From positions 187,125,203 through 187,189,202 of the forward strand of contig NC_133661.1 of assembly GCF_037893015.1 (NCBI RefSeq): a stretch of 64,000 bases of DNA. Direction: 5' to 3'. Positions 31,626-43,751 of this stretch are shown in pieces (the first letter of the stretch is position 1; the number at the start of each line of letters is the position of its first letter). The notes beneath the pieces are model-generated. The model had not been told where the DNA came from. It was given only the letters and a program-made list of their open reading frames with translations, and did not search any database. Both the position numbers and the translations under genes were made by a program. Source of the DNA: Macrotis lagotis (Eukaryota > Chordata > Mammalia > Peramelemorphia > Peramelidae).

Positions 31626-31764
31626 AACACTCAAGACCAAGGGGCTCAGATGCCCAGCTCAAGTTCATTCACTGTTTTTCAAGAGATCTGGAGCCTTTAG
31701 CTTTTCTAGTATTATTGATTTAAAAAGGACTCCTCAGAGGCAATAGTGCTGTCAAGAATATGGT

Positions 31765-32497
31765 CAAAGGATATGCAAAGGCAATTTACAGATAAGGAAA
31801 TCAAAGCAATCCATAGTCATATGAAAAATTGCCCTGAATCATTACTTATTAGAAAAATGCAAATTAAAGCATCTCTGAGATACTACCTCACATCTCTCAG
31901 ACTGACCAATATGACCAGAAAGGACAATGATAAATATTGGAAGGGATGTGGGAAATCTAGGACACGAATACATTGTTGGTGGAGCTGTGAACTCATCCAA
32001 TCTTTCTGGAGAGCAATTTGGAATTATGCCCAAAAGACAACAAAAATGTGCATATGCTTTGATCCAGCAATACCACTACTGGGTCTATACCCTGAAGAGA
32101 TTATGAAAAAGGGTAAAAACATCACTTGTACAAAAAATATTCATAGCAACTCTGTTTGTGGTGGCAAAGAATTGGAAATTAAGTAAATGTCCTTCAATTG
32201 GGGAATGGCTTAACTAACTGTGGTATACGTTTGTGTGTGTGTGTGTGTGTGTGTGTGATATGTAACACAATTGTTCTATTAGAAACCAGGAGGGATGGGA
32301 ATTCAGAGAAGCCTGAAAGGATTTGCATGAACTGAGGCTGAGCAAGATGAGCAGAACTAGAAAAACATTGTACACCCAAATTGCAACATGGGGATGATGA
32401 CCAACCTTGATGGACTTGCTCATTCCATCAGTGCAACAAACAGCGACTATTCTAGAGTATCTGTGATGGAGAATATCATCTGTATCCAGAGCATCTT

Positions 32498-32498
<1 letters not shown>
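31765..32498 (+). mobile_element. L1, 5'-truncated ORF2 tail
   Basis: Begins at 'caaaggatatgcaaaggcaa'. A readable C-terminal ORF2 part includes KASLRYYLTSLRLTNMTRKD and AIPLLGLYPEEI. It then enters the 3' UTR, where a (gt)n run (32228-32257) interrupts it. It ends at the compound microsatellite instead of its normal 3' end. Confidence 0.85.
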
Positions 32499-32538
<40 letters not shown>

Positions 32539-32632
32539 TCTCTCTCTCTGTCTTTGTCTCTGTCTCTCTCTCTCTGTCTCTCTGTCTCTCTGTCTCCCTG
32601 TCTCTCTCTCTCTCTCTCTTTGTCTATGTCTA

Positions 32633-32683
<51 letters not shown>
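32499..32683. repeat. Compound (CT)n-(CA)n microsatellite
   Basis: About 130 bp of ct/tctg repeats (32499-32632) is followed by about 50 bp of pure ca repeats (32633-32683). The Arg/Glu- and Val/Cys-rich open frames over it are artefacts. Confidence 0.95.
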
Positions 32684-32684
<1 letters not shown>

Positions 32685-33678
32685 TCTGGTAGAGGTGAGA
32701 CTCATTGTGGTCTTTGCCATGGGTGGTAAGCTGGCTACAAGCTAAGATTATATCTAAAACTACATGTATAGCTTTATAACTTACACTACTAAGACTTTTA
32801 TTATCTATTTGTCAGAAGAGTCCCCTTTGGGCTATCTTTTGTGTAATTAGAACAAACTTTATCTTCAATACCTCAAAAAGAAAAAGCCATATATTTTTGT
32901 AACTCTCTATGGCCTCAATTTGACCTAGAGTGCCAAGAAAAGTGGCCTATTAATGTATCTCTTACTTATAATCCAATTTTACTACCTGACCTTTTTTGCC
33001 AGCATAATGGTAAACAGACAGAGACCACTGAAGCTTTTATGGCCTTTGCTCAGAGATGAGAATTTATGGAAAAAATGTAAAGTAAAAAAAATCAAAATGC
33101 TCCTGATAAAGGGAGTCCACTCCCTTTTTACTTCTCAAAGTTTTTTTTCCAAAATGCAGTTCAGCTTCTGTGTAACCTAAGGCCCATTCCATTCTGGGAA
33201 TTATGCCAACAAAAAATTTTTTTCTGCCTTTTTTCCTGCTTCTTGAGAACCTGGAAAAGGTTAAAAGCTGATTGAGTTTGGTTTTTTAAAGTTATACAAG
33301 CATTGATCAATGCAAATGTAATTTTTGAATTGGGATATGTACTGTGAATTTTTTTTTCTATGTTTGAATCGTGAGAAATGTTTTGCTACTTGCCATACAA
33401 TTAAGAAAGTAACTTGAAAATGCTTTGTTACTTTTTTGGTAAATTTCGTATTTGTAAGCTGTTAAAGATTTTTATAAAGTATTAGAACACCATTAAAGAA
33501 TTTTTGATGCATCTATCTTTAAGAAATATTTGAATTGTGTCAAATTAAGAGAAAGAATTGTAGTATGATAAGTAAAGTCATTTATGAACAATATGGTCAC
33601 TATATATCTATATTATATAGTTGGAAAAATAAGGTTTTAAATACGTCATTGGTTCTATTTAAAAACAATATATACTTC
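32684..33678. other. Unassigned intergenic DNA
   Basis: No gene or named repeat is recognised. By position, the next part of the inverted PARP2 copy (exon 5-like) could lie here, but no convincing match was found. Confidence 0.4.
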
Positions 33679-33838
33679 TTTTTTTTAATTTTTTTTAGAT
33701 TTTTCAAGGCAATGAGGTTAAGTGGTTTACCCAAGGCCACACAGCTAGGTAATTATTAGATGTCTGAGGCCAGATTTGAACTCAGGTACTCCTGAGTCCA
33801 AGGCCAGTGCTCTATCCACTGCACCACCTAACCACCCC
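33679..33838 (-). mobile_element. WSINE1/Mar1-type SINE
   Basis: Reverse-oriented full copy with T-rich start, flanked by the short duplication 'atacttc' (33672-33678 and 33839-33845). Confidence 0.92.
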
Positions 33839-33845
33839 ATACTTC

Positions 33846-34769
33846 CTTTTTCAATGTATTTGTATTTCTTTCCTTTCTCATGGTTTTCTTCCTTTTCTCT
33901 TAATCCTAATTTCCCATACCAAAAATGACTAATCTGAAAACATATTTAATGTGTACAATATTCACCTGACTGTTGCCACTGAGGGGAGAGGAGTGGGAAG
34001 GGATTACAGGTTTGCATTAATATAGAGAACTTTTTGATGAGGGAGATGATACCAAAAAGCCCCACTAGGGAATAACCCTATATTACAGCTTCACTTTTCT
34101 TTTTTTGTTCACCAATGGGATATTCCTTCACTCCCAGAACACTAGTCTGGTCTTCCTTGATATTGTTGAATTAGAGGTAGCAGAGGAAGGAATGACTAGA
34201 ATTTATTTTAAATAAACATGGTATTCTGCATCAGAGATACCCCCAAAATCGTCCCTGTTTGTTGCACTGATGGAATGAGCAAGTCCATCAAACTAAAGGG
34301 AAAGATCAGAAAATCATTTAGGAAATCTGATCTCTGGCTGAGCATACAAGAAATCTGACAGTGGCACAAATCAAGGCAGTTTCTTAAAAGAAACTGATCT
34401 GGTCAAAAGTGGGCAAAATGAATTTTAAAACAGGATCCCACATGACTTTTGGCAAGGCTGTTTCTAACATATTTCTGCCTTTTTCTTATCTTCTCTCCAC
34501 CTCTGTCTCCAAACTAGCCAGAAGTAAAGAAAGGCTCATAACTAATATCCTCCCAGTTCTAGAGGAGAAATAAACAATTTTCCTTAGAGACAAAGCTAGG
34601 ATTGACCATCCCAGCAGCCTGAGGTCCTTCGCAATATAATATCCCCTCTTCCTGATACATTATATCTCTTAATTACTGGGAGTCCCTTAATTTACAAAGA
34701 ATGTCATCTAGATTTAGAAAGAGCAGAGAAACACCCCTTCTATATGACTTCACATAAAAGTTATTTTCT
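33846..34769. other. Unassigned DNA with a small L1 piece
   Basis: A fragment near 34245-34300 ('gttgcactgatggaatgagc', minus orientation) is from the L1 3' UTR. Nothing else is recognised. Confidence 0.45.
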
Positions 34770-34909
34770 TTTGATTTTTGCAAGGCAGTAGGGTTAAGTT
34801 ACTTGTCCAAGGTTACACAGCTAGGTAATTATTAAGTGTCTGAAATCAAATTTGAACTGAGGTCCTCCTGATTCCAGGACCAGTACTCTATCTACTGTGC
34901 CACCCAGAT
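34770..34909 (-). mobile_element. WSINE1/Mar1-type SINE
   Basis: Reverse-oriented, moderately diverged. Target duplication 'gttattttct' (34760-34769) and 'gttgttttct' (34910-34919). Confidence 0.9.
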
Positions 34910-35594
34910 GTTGTTTTCTAAATGAAACTTAGAGAAATCTAAACAAAGTGCACTTTGCATTCTTGAAATTATTTCTTATACTTAATCATAGTATCAATAA
35001 ACTGGAAAGCACCATGTCAAAGCTGAATAAATTTTTAAACTTGTATTTCTGCTCAGTCTGCTTTCTTTACCTCTAATTAAAAGTTATAAATCTAAATGTT
35101 TACTCTATGTAAAAATGTCAATTTGCCAAGTCAAGGTTTATGCCTCCCCATCCATAAATCTAAATGTTGACTCTAATTGGGTCAATACTGCTTGGTTATC
35201 CTTGTAATAGCATCAATAAATTCTTTTATTTGTGTCAGCAATCACAAGATAACACACATCTTAGAAGAGGGAGAGAAATTCTATGTTTGTTTAAGATATT
35301 CCTTGTCTTGCCTAAACAGAAATGTTTATCAGAAAAATATGGAGAAAACATAATGATTCTATGAGAAAGTCACAAATGTAGATCATGATATCTTTATGAA
35401 ATATTATGTAATCTCATTGGCTATTGCCCCAAATTTTGTGACTCTTTGTTCATTTCCTGTAAAAGGTTTTCCTAACTTCCTACTTTTAAATTGGTTTCTA
35501 ACTGATTTTCCACCTGTAGGTGTTTCTCTATACCATTAAAAAAAAACACTCTTTTTTGCTTAATTGGTGTTTGCTTTGCTTAAGACTAAATTTT

Positions 35595-35750
35595 GTTATG
35601 TTAGAAGTCAACCAGTCTAACTTCTTCATTTAACAGAAAAAGAGTCTTAGGCACAGGGCAGCTAGAGTATTTACCCAAAGTCACATAGGTATTAATTAGA
35701 GAGCAAAGAGGTAATCTGATAGTAAATCCAATGCTTTTCTCAATTAGCCT
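35595..35750 (+). repeat. MIR-family SINE
   Basis: Contains 'gtcttaggcacagggcagct' and 'acccaaagtcacataggtat', the MIR body in forward orientation. The minus-strand open frame across it is spurious. Confidence 0.6.
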
Positions 35751-35831
35751 CTCATTTATGTATATAAAGGTTTTGGGGAAAATATCCTTGGATGAAAAAT
35801 GAAAGCCAAAAAATAGCATGTGTAGTACCAA

Positions 35832-35925
35832 ATAATATATATATGTATATAAACATATAGATGGATATATATATATAGATAGATGGATATATATATTATA
35901 TATGTATGTATTATCTATGGATATG
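35832..35925. repeat. TA-rich microsatellite
   Basis: Imperfect 'atatatatgtatat' and 'tagatggatata' repeats. Confidence 0.85.
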
Positions 35926-37149
35926 TTGAATCATTTTTCCCCCCTTTGAACCTTGAAATAAATTTACACAGTTTTTCCAAGGACTCATAAATTAAGAGGA
36001 ATAAAGTATTTGCCATGGCCTACCTTACTTATGTGGCCAGATTTAGCTAGAGCAAAGATGAATATCTAGGATTGAGAGTAAATGCAATCTGCTAGGTTGG
36101 TTTTATGGTGAAATTTAGTAAATGCCCATTCCCTAGGTAGAAAACAGGAGACCCTCAACAGCAGAGGCCTGGTGATCTCTTGAAGGGCAAGAAAGAATTT
36201 GATTTCATCTCTCCTAAGACTGCCAGAGACAAGAAAGGCAATTGGAAGGGAATCAAGGGAAAGCAGATGCCAAATAAGGAGTCCTCCTAAAGAGGGAAAC
36301 TCCAAACAACAATTCAGATTTGTTTTAGGAGTAACCTTGTCTATTTAGGCAGAAGGGATAGCAGAAAATACAAAGGTCTAAAGGCCAAGATTGCACATCT
36401 GCCAAACCTAGGTTGGCTCATTCTATGTTTTAAGAAACCTGAGGAAAGGGTGGCTCTGAAAAAGATTTATTTTTATGTGTCTGTGATTCCTAATCTGGGG
36501 GAATTTAATTAAAATATCAGGAACCTCTGCAGGGGATCAGGGCCTGCACCGAGGCTGTTGTCTATGAGAGTTGGAAGAAGGGAATATATATGACCAATGG
36601 TGTGAAAATAGAGAACCAGTTTAATAGAAGCTTTGGCAGAGGGCTTTAAATTGCTGACCTTGGGGAGTTTCTATGCTATCTTAAAGTAGATAAAGAGACT
36701 CATTTGAACTTTACCACAGCCTGGTAAGATAGGTGCAATTATTAATCCTAAGAAACAGTAACATGAAGCTTCTTTGACTTGGCTTCTGTACTGACAAATT
36801 AGGTTTCTGTCAATAGTCAACCCTCCACTGAGTAACCCCTTCCCCCCTCAACAAAAAATCCCAAGCTGTACATCTTCATTTTTTTTGATGGCATAGAAGT
36901 CTTTATTAATTTAAAAAATACATATCTGGGTTGGAGACTAGATAAAGAGAAAAGAAGATGAGGGAGAGAGACCAAAAGGAAGACTTAGTCTGGTGCCTCA
37001 AACAGGGAGACAATGTGATTAGGGGCAAAAGTGAGAAGGCTTGGCCTTCACAAAGAAAAGCAAGTACTCTTCCTTGCAGCCTAGAGAAAAGGGGAACTGG
37101 AGATGAGTTTTGATCTATAAAAGTAAAAGTTTAAAAAATTCAAGGTGAT
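35926..37149. other. Unassigned intergenic DNA
   Basis: Nothing coding is recognised. A short MIR-like piece ('cctggtaagataggtgcaat') lies near 36720. Confidence 0.4.
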
Positions 37150-37282
37150 GGGGACAGCTAGATGGTGCAGTAGATAAAGCACTGGCTCTGGAATCAGAAT
37201 GACCTGAATTCAAATCCACACATATACTAACTGTATGACCCTGAACAAGTCACCTATCCCCATTGCCTCATAGAAATAAAAT
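37150..37282 (+). mobile_element. WSINE1/Mar1-type SINE, diverged
   Basis: 'gggacagctagatggtgcag' head and 'tgaccctgaacaagtcacct' core, shorter than consensus. The flanks share 'aaattcaag'. Confidence 0.85.
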
Positions 37283-38365
37283 TCAAGATGTACTTGCTTT
37301 TATTTTCTCAATAAGGGCTCTAAAGGAAAATCTGCTCATAATTATGATTTTGTAATTAGCATTTTTCTTGTGCCAGTGTTACCTTTGTATTATCATAAGA
37401 ATTAGAATTTGCCAGGGAATAGAGAAACAAATTCCATGAGTATCCTCTGTTTTCATAAAATCCAGTTTTAATACAGTACACATCAGTATGTGCCTAAAGT
37501 ACAGAGCCACCAAGAAGTGTAGGTAGCATAACTATAATTTAATAAGATTGCTTTCTACAAACCACACAAGAAGACTAAGTTCACCTCTTAACTTAATATT
37601 TTGTCACAAAAAAAGTAATCATTTTCTTTGGGATGACAGCAAAATGAGGATTTTAGTGACAGAATGAACCTGAAATTCATAATTTTAATTCAGAATTAAC
37701 TTCCACCACTTATTTGATGAAGAGCCTTTTTTGTTTTCCCTCATTTGTGATTCTGAGCAGGAAAGAGTTTGGGGAATGAAGGGAAGGAAAGCTGTAGAAA
37801 ACCTTGAGAATAATTTAAGAGGAACTTGAAGAAAAAGAACAAAAGCAATAGGTCTCCTGGCTTTATCTATGACCTTTTAAATAGTAATATTTTCCCCATG
37901 TTGGTTTGATGGAGATTCATGCAGAATAAATATTTAGAGTACAGTATACCCAGTCCATAGCTGCCATGACAACCAAGAGTGTCACGCTGACCTTAAGTTG
38001 TATAAACAGAATCCAAGGTGGAAATTTTTATTGAATGTCCTGCATCTATCTGCCAACAATAAAATGAAGCAAAATTCTTGTTTAAAACATATCCCATCTA
38101 TAAAAATAATAGAATACTCAATGACAACTGAATATCTAACTTCAAACCTTTGGTTTTATCCAAAAAAGATTAATTCTGAGACCTTAGGTAAATAAAAATG
38201 ACTATTATTATTCCTATTTTACAAATAAGGGAAATGGATCTTAGGTAGGTGGCTATAGCCATAGTCATGCAGCTACTCTGTCTCAGAATCAGTGAAGCAG
38301 CATAATGTCCTGGAGAATCTGGACCTAGGTTCAAATCTCATTCCACCTTTTCTTCTGTGTAAATT
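37283..38365. other. Unassigned DNA with MIR fragment
   Basis: A MIR body is visible at about 38195-38290 ('cctattttacaaataaggga'). The rest is not assigned. Confidence 0.45.
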
Positions 38366-38515
38366 TTTTTGGTTTTTTTGCAAGGCAATGGGGGTTAAGT
38401 GACTTGCCCAAAGTCACATAGCTAGATAATTATTAAGTGTCTGAAGCCATATTTGACCTCAGGTCCTCCTGACTCCAGGACCAGTACTCTATCCACTGAG
38501 CCATCTAGCTGCCCC
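38366..38515 (-). mobile_element. WSINE1/Mar1-type SINE
   Basis: Reverse-oriented full copy, flanked by a 'tctgtgtaaattt' duplication on both sides. Confidence 0.92.
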
Positions 38516-40536
38516 TACCTCTGTGTAAATTTAGAGAGATTGCTCTCTTCCTCCTCTCCCATCTCAGTCCTATGACTCCCCAAACCACATTGTTCCTTGC
38601 TTTTCTTTTGTCATCCTGCTAATAATAGAGGGCAAGGATGCTTATCCCCAAATCTTTGGGTTCATCTGAGCATTTTTTAATGTTTTGTTGAAACTTTACT
38701 TTCATCATAGTTTAGTGACAGAAGAACCCTTTGGGGTGATGAACTTCTCTGTTATTGTGGGACTGGGTAAAAGCATTAAGCTCCAGTTAAGGTGGTAAAA
38801 TGGACTGTTCCTATTTGTACCAGTTGAGCTACTTCAGACTCCTCAGAGACAGGATGGTATTTGGCACAACATTGTAAGCAGGTGGAGAGAGGTATGGAGA
38901 CAGAGCCCAAACAGCCCCCAGGGCAGTCCTAGATAACACCCTCTGTGGCATGTTTTCTCTCATCTTGTTTTCCTTTTTTTCTCCCCCTCCCCACCTTTCT
39001 TTCTGCTTTGACTATATTTTTAAGTATTTTGTTACTATTTCTTAGACATTTCTAAACCCCTGCTGGGGACCTTTGTTACTGAACTGTTAGTGGAGTGGCA
39101 GTGTACATTGTTGTAGAGTGGTGACATGTGCTAGACACAAAACTAAACTGCTGTGCATTCAACCAGTTATTGCATGATTTAAGGGTCTCTAAATCCCCAA
39201 AATGAATTTTGGAGAAATGACCTAGGAGTACATCATGGCCTGACCCCAAACCTGGCCCAGCCCAAAATCAAATTGAGCTGTATTAACCTAATCTCCTCTG
39301 TATTAACATTTATACTTTACAAGATTTGTGAATTCAGTAAGTGAAAAAAACCTATGATTTTGTTTTTACATGTTCCCTTTCCATTGACATAGACTGTAAC
39401 TTGCTCCTTAATGCCTTAAGAGATCATTTCATGAGATGCCATAAGTCAAAAAAAATACATCACTTATTGATGAGCCTATCAGAACTTTGCGAGGCACAGG
39501 TCCCCAGATGACAGAAGTAACTGCATCCATTGAAATATGCTTCATTGTCTCAGTCTTTTAAGAACTCAGTCATAGCTCCACCATGAAGGGTTATATGTGG
39601 CTCATAACAATTGCTCCAAGATATTATTAAACCATAGCAGTTGTCTTTGGGCAATTTAGTATCAAATAGCAGAAATATTTGACTGAAGTAGTTCATTTTT
39701 ATTTTCTTTATTTTCTTTAACTCTGAATAGACCAATGTGGTGGCAAAGTGATCCACAGGGTGATCCTGAGGGAACCTTCCAGCCATGATGATCATGGTAA
39801 TGGCTGAAAAGTAGGCTAGTGTTCTGAAGGTAAGGACCGGATTTTTAGTGGCACAGTCCTTTGGCTTCCTTGATTTCTGTAGGAGTATGTCTATCAAAAC
39901 TATTCAGATATCATTCTTGTTATGTGAGAATGACTTTCCCTATAAAAGAGGTGAGGGAATTTTTATTTTTGTTGGATTTTTGTTGTTGTTGATCAGGACA
40001 ACTCTGCTTTTCAGTTAGAATGTTCAAGTTAGCTCACAAGTTTATTCTACCTGTCACCTAGGATCATTTTGTTTTTGTCACCTGAAGTTTTGGAAGTGAG
40101 ATGAAATTCCTGTTATCTGGCTTAGAATCACAGTTTCTCTAGCCATAACCCCACATTGATACAAACCAGTTGATTAAACCCTTGCAGATTTGAATTTATG
40201 GATAAAAGATGACTGGAATTCCTTCTAATTTAGGGAGGGTTTTTTTTTTGTTTTTTTCCTCACCTTGTCCCTTAATCTGTGCCTAAACCATTGGGCAGTA
40301 TCCTTGAGTCACAAATTAACTGGATTGTAGTTACTTATCTCAAATCTCACAATTCTTTTCTGGGTCAAAAAACTAGGACCCCTTGGTGATTTTTGTTTCA
40401 AAGAGCTGTTTATTTCTGCACTGGATCATCCCTCCAAAAGTGACAGCACTCAAGAGGAAGATCCTGCTCAGATCCTAGTTGGAGAATTTCCTTTTAGCTA
40501 TCTGGAATTTTCTTTTAGCATATTATAGATCAGGAC
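38516..40536. other. Unassigned intergenic DNA with one unexplained open frame
   Basis: A minus-strand open frame of 115 codons (39550-39897) contains AGRFPQDHPVDHFATTLVYS and FDTKLPKDNCYGLIISWSN. I do not recognise it. No splice context or second exon is visible. Part of it (39731-39850) is repeated at 43345-43465, which suggests an old repeat or retrocopy and not a gene. Confidence 0.4.
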
Positions 40537-41715
40537 TTCCGGCCAAGATGGCAGAGAGAAGACAGGCACAGTTCTAAAGTCTCCTGATCTCTTCCCCATC
40601 TATCACATGAAACAAACCTCTTAAAAGAAATCAGATCCAGAAAACCCAGAAAGAAAAGCCAGAAGAACAGCTACCTCAGGATTCCGGGCGGGTGGGTCTG
40701 GGCTCCAAGGGATCTGCCCCATCAGCCAGATTAACAGCTGAATTGGAACCGGGAGTCTGAGGTCCTGAGAGCCGGACCTGCTGGATCAGCGGTGGGGCTG
40801 GACGAAAGGGGCTTAGGTCCATGGGGAAGCAGAGGTGCTGGTGTTGGTGCTGTCCCCCTGGAGCTCCGGGACCAGGCTGGGGGAAGTATTCTGGTGCAGG
40901 AGAACAGCAGACACCATCCCTAGGCTTCTCGGGTCTGAGAAACTCTGAGGGCAAGCCTCCATTGCACAGAGGCTTCTCCTCAAACAAAGGCAAATTACTT
41001 CTGCCTCAGGCCCAGGTGTGTGAGCAAAAGAACCAGCCCAGCTGAGGAATGACCTCAGGCCAGGGTAAAGCCCACCATTGATTGAAGGCAAAAGAATTCA
41101 ATAGTTCCAACTCCTGCCTTCGGGCAAAGGGAGAAGGCCTCAATCAAGGTCACAGACACTCCAGAGAAAGCAACCAGCACCTCCTACTGGCCAGCCAGAA
41201 AACTGCATTCAGTAAAGCCTTCAGAGATTTCAAGCCCAGGTGAACCAGCCCCCGCCAACTCAAGGTCTTAGCATAATGAAGAAGGGTCAGCGGAAAGGTG
41301 AATCCATAGAAAAATTCCTGGAAGGGAAAGACCCCAACTCAGAGAGACCTGGAACCTCTGAGGAGAATACAATCTGGTCTCCAGCACAGAAAGACTTCCT
41401 TGAAGAAATAAGGAAGGAGCTTAAAAATTTGGGGGAGACAATACCTTAGAAAGTACAATTGGACAAACACAAAAGGAGAATAAATCTCTCAGATCATCAA
41501 TTGGACAATTACAAAATGAGAATAATTCTCTCAGATCCTCAAACAAGCAAATGCAAAAAGAAATTAATTCTCTCAAAACCTCAATTGGTCAAATGGAAAG
41601 CTCTTTCAAAAGTAGAATTGACCGATTGGAAAAGGAGTTGCAAAAGGTTAATGAAGAAAACTCCTCCCCCCAAAAAATAATGAAGTCTACAGAAACTAAT
41701 GACTCCATGAGACAT
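40537..41715 (+). mobile_element. L1 5' end: 5' UTR and ORF1 N-terminus, 3'-truncated
   Basis: Begins 'ggacttccggccaagatggc' and contains a GC-rich 5' UTR. ORF1 starts at 41277 with MKKGQRKGESIEKFLEGKD, an early TAG near 41447, and then a coiled-coil region with 14-residue (42-bp) tandem repeats of the type IGQLQNENNSLRSS (about 41457-41625). It is lost after about 41715, before the RNA-binding part. This is the only young L1 head in the window; the other young L1s are tails. Confidence 0.85.
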
Positions 41716-43110
41716 TATAGATCAGACTTTGGAAAATTTTCAAGAATAGTGAACAAAAGTACAGGAAACTTGTTCATTAGGCCTATTTTTGCAATTCCTC
41801 AGCCTTATAAAATGATATTTCACTGTGAGAAGCAACTTGGAGTTAGACTAGAGACTTGGATTTGAGTCCTGGTTCAGACAGTCAATAGCTACTTGACACA
41901 AGTAAGCCACATTACCCCCAGTGAGCACCCAAATTGAGTCAGGGAACATTTGTACTGGCCACTTTTCCAGGGTGCTTGTGCTCATTCTGACAACCTTAAA
42001 GTGCTGTATAAATGTGAGCTGGTGTTGGTCATTTGTATTGCTGTTATTATATTCATTCCTGCCTGTTAGGAAAATTTTTCCTGCTTGCATTTCACGTGTA
42101 TGTGTTAATTGTATACATCTTACCTCTATCGATAGTTCATCAAAAGGGGCTTTACAAAGGTCTAGGCTAATATATGATTATTTTTCACAGTGAAAGCATT
42201 GAATATGCCATAATTAATACATTTTCCAACACAGCTAAAGTATAGTCCATTTATTTATGAGCATTTACCCAATTCAGGCTATTATGGCATAATTTTCCTG
42301 TATTATATGACATCCCTTTTCTCATGGAACCACTATGAGTTCTCTTTATCCAGAGACAGAGCACTCTCTAGTGGTGGTAGAGGGTGCTTTTTGCAAGGAA
42401 TTATTCCCAATTAAGGGATATAAAAATCACTGATGCCTAGAAGATAGGATCCTGCAAAGGGGTATGATGGGCTGTGGGAGGGAGACACAGAAGAGTGCTC
42501 CCCATTCTCAGCAATTCTTCTGTGACCTCTCTAAGGTGAGAACATTCTTCATATATTGATAACAAATCATTCTGAGTATATTCTGAGCAACAAAGATTGC
42601 TCACTGTTTTGTAGTGAACAAGAAGGAAAAATAGGAACCTTCTAACTCATTTTTATCCCCCTTATCCGTAGCTTAAATGTGGAATATTTTATTTCTTTAA
42701 AGGGAGGCTTTTACCTTATTAGAACATATCGAGGTAATGAAATGGAATGGTATGGCTTGGCCAGAACCCTAAAGGGCCTCTCTAGCTCCTCAGGTCCTGG
42801 CATACCTGGCAGCTCCCCCTCTTTATGTTCAGTGAATGGAGTTTAGCTCTCAGCTAGACTTTTTGATTAATGGCAGTCGGTAGTATTAGAGCTCCATTGA
42901 TATTCCAGCTGCCTCATAGAGTGCTAGAATATTCCTAGTCTAATGAACAACAAACACTGTGCTATTTGAAGAGAAAATCAAGACTTTTGGAACCAGTACT
43001 GTCAAAGACAAGTTGTGACAGTGTGTGGCTCAGCCAAGACCAGGTTCCCTTAATTGCTTGTCTCAGGTACAGGAAGATGCAGGAACACAGAAGCTTTGCT
43101 CCAGTTCAGA
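41716..43110. other. Unassigned intergenic DNA
   Basis: MIR/Ther1-like similarity at about 41840-41930 ('ggatttgagtcctggttcag'). No coding gene is recognised. Confidence 0.4.
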
Positions 43111-43114
43111 TCCA

Positions 43115-43345
43115 TGGTCTAAGGGAGAGAGTGGAAAGACTCCTGGATTTGGAACCAGGAGAGAAAGACCTGGGTTCAAATTCTGTCTCTGGAAGTGAAA
43201 AATTGGGTGACCATGGGCAAATCATTTAACTCCTTTGGGTTTCTTTGAGACTCAATTTCCTCATTTTAAAATGGACCTAATAATCTAGTGCCTAGTTCAC
43301 AAGATATTTGTTAAGATCAAATGAGATGATTTATAAAAAGTGCTT
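43115..43345 (+). repeat. Ther1/MIR-class SINE
   Basis: Contains 'agacctgggttcaaattctg', 'catgggcaaatcatttaact', 'tcaatttcctcattttaaaa' and 'aaatgagatgatttataaaa', an old mammalian SINE in forward orientation. Confidence 0.7.
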
Positions 43346-43751
43346 AGACCAATGTGGTGGTGAAGGGAAGGCCATGTACATTGATCCTGAGGGAACCTTT
43401 CAGCCAGAGTGATTGCAGGCAATGGCTGAAAGGTGGCTATTATTTTGAAAGTAAGGACTGTCTGCCCTATGATATTTCTTTTTAAAAAACAATTGCATAT
43501 ATAAAAGCAGATACAAAATTAAAAAAAGACTCTAGGTAAAAACGTGGATCTATTACATATAGTTTGCCTTAATAAAGAGTATTTAATAACTCCAACAAGT
43601 AAGGATTGTCAAACATGTTTGCCATGTGTGGCGTTTCCCAAACTTATATATCTAATTCTGCCCCTTGGGTCCATTACCCTTCAGAGAGGAGGTAGCCAGA
43701 ATGCTTCTTCATCAACTCTCAGAAGTTGCTCTTAGCCAGTGCATTGAACAG

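Larger units (their letters stand above)
30110..31764 (+). pseudogene. Decayed inverted copy of PARP2 intron 2 - exon 3 - intron 3 - exon 4 - intron 4
   Basis: Reading + here parallels PARP2 reading -. Intron 2 similarity starts around 30110 and includes the shared 'ataagattcatga' block (30166-30178; in PARP2 at 25440-25452 on the complement). The exon 3 copy is 30425-30547, with acceptor 'aaatacag' and donor 'gtaagt' kept. Intron 3 shares blocks such as 'ttccaggaccatt' and 'ttttgttgg'. The exon 4 copy is about 31206-31381 and contains 'gaatcccatatga' and 'gcagaaagcaat'. It is followed by intron 4 sequence after loss of the exon 4 end and about 300 bp. The PARP2 L2 and SINE insertions are absent. 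Both exon copies have in-frame stops. A SINE (31481-31625) and an L1 (from 31765) interrupt it. It codes for nothing now. Confidence 0.85.

Noticed and set aside
32388-32745. Repetitive Ser/Leu, Arg/Glu and Cys/Val open frames
   Set aside because: Pure products of the (CT)n-(CA)n microsatellite.
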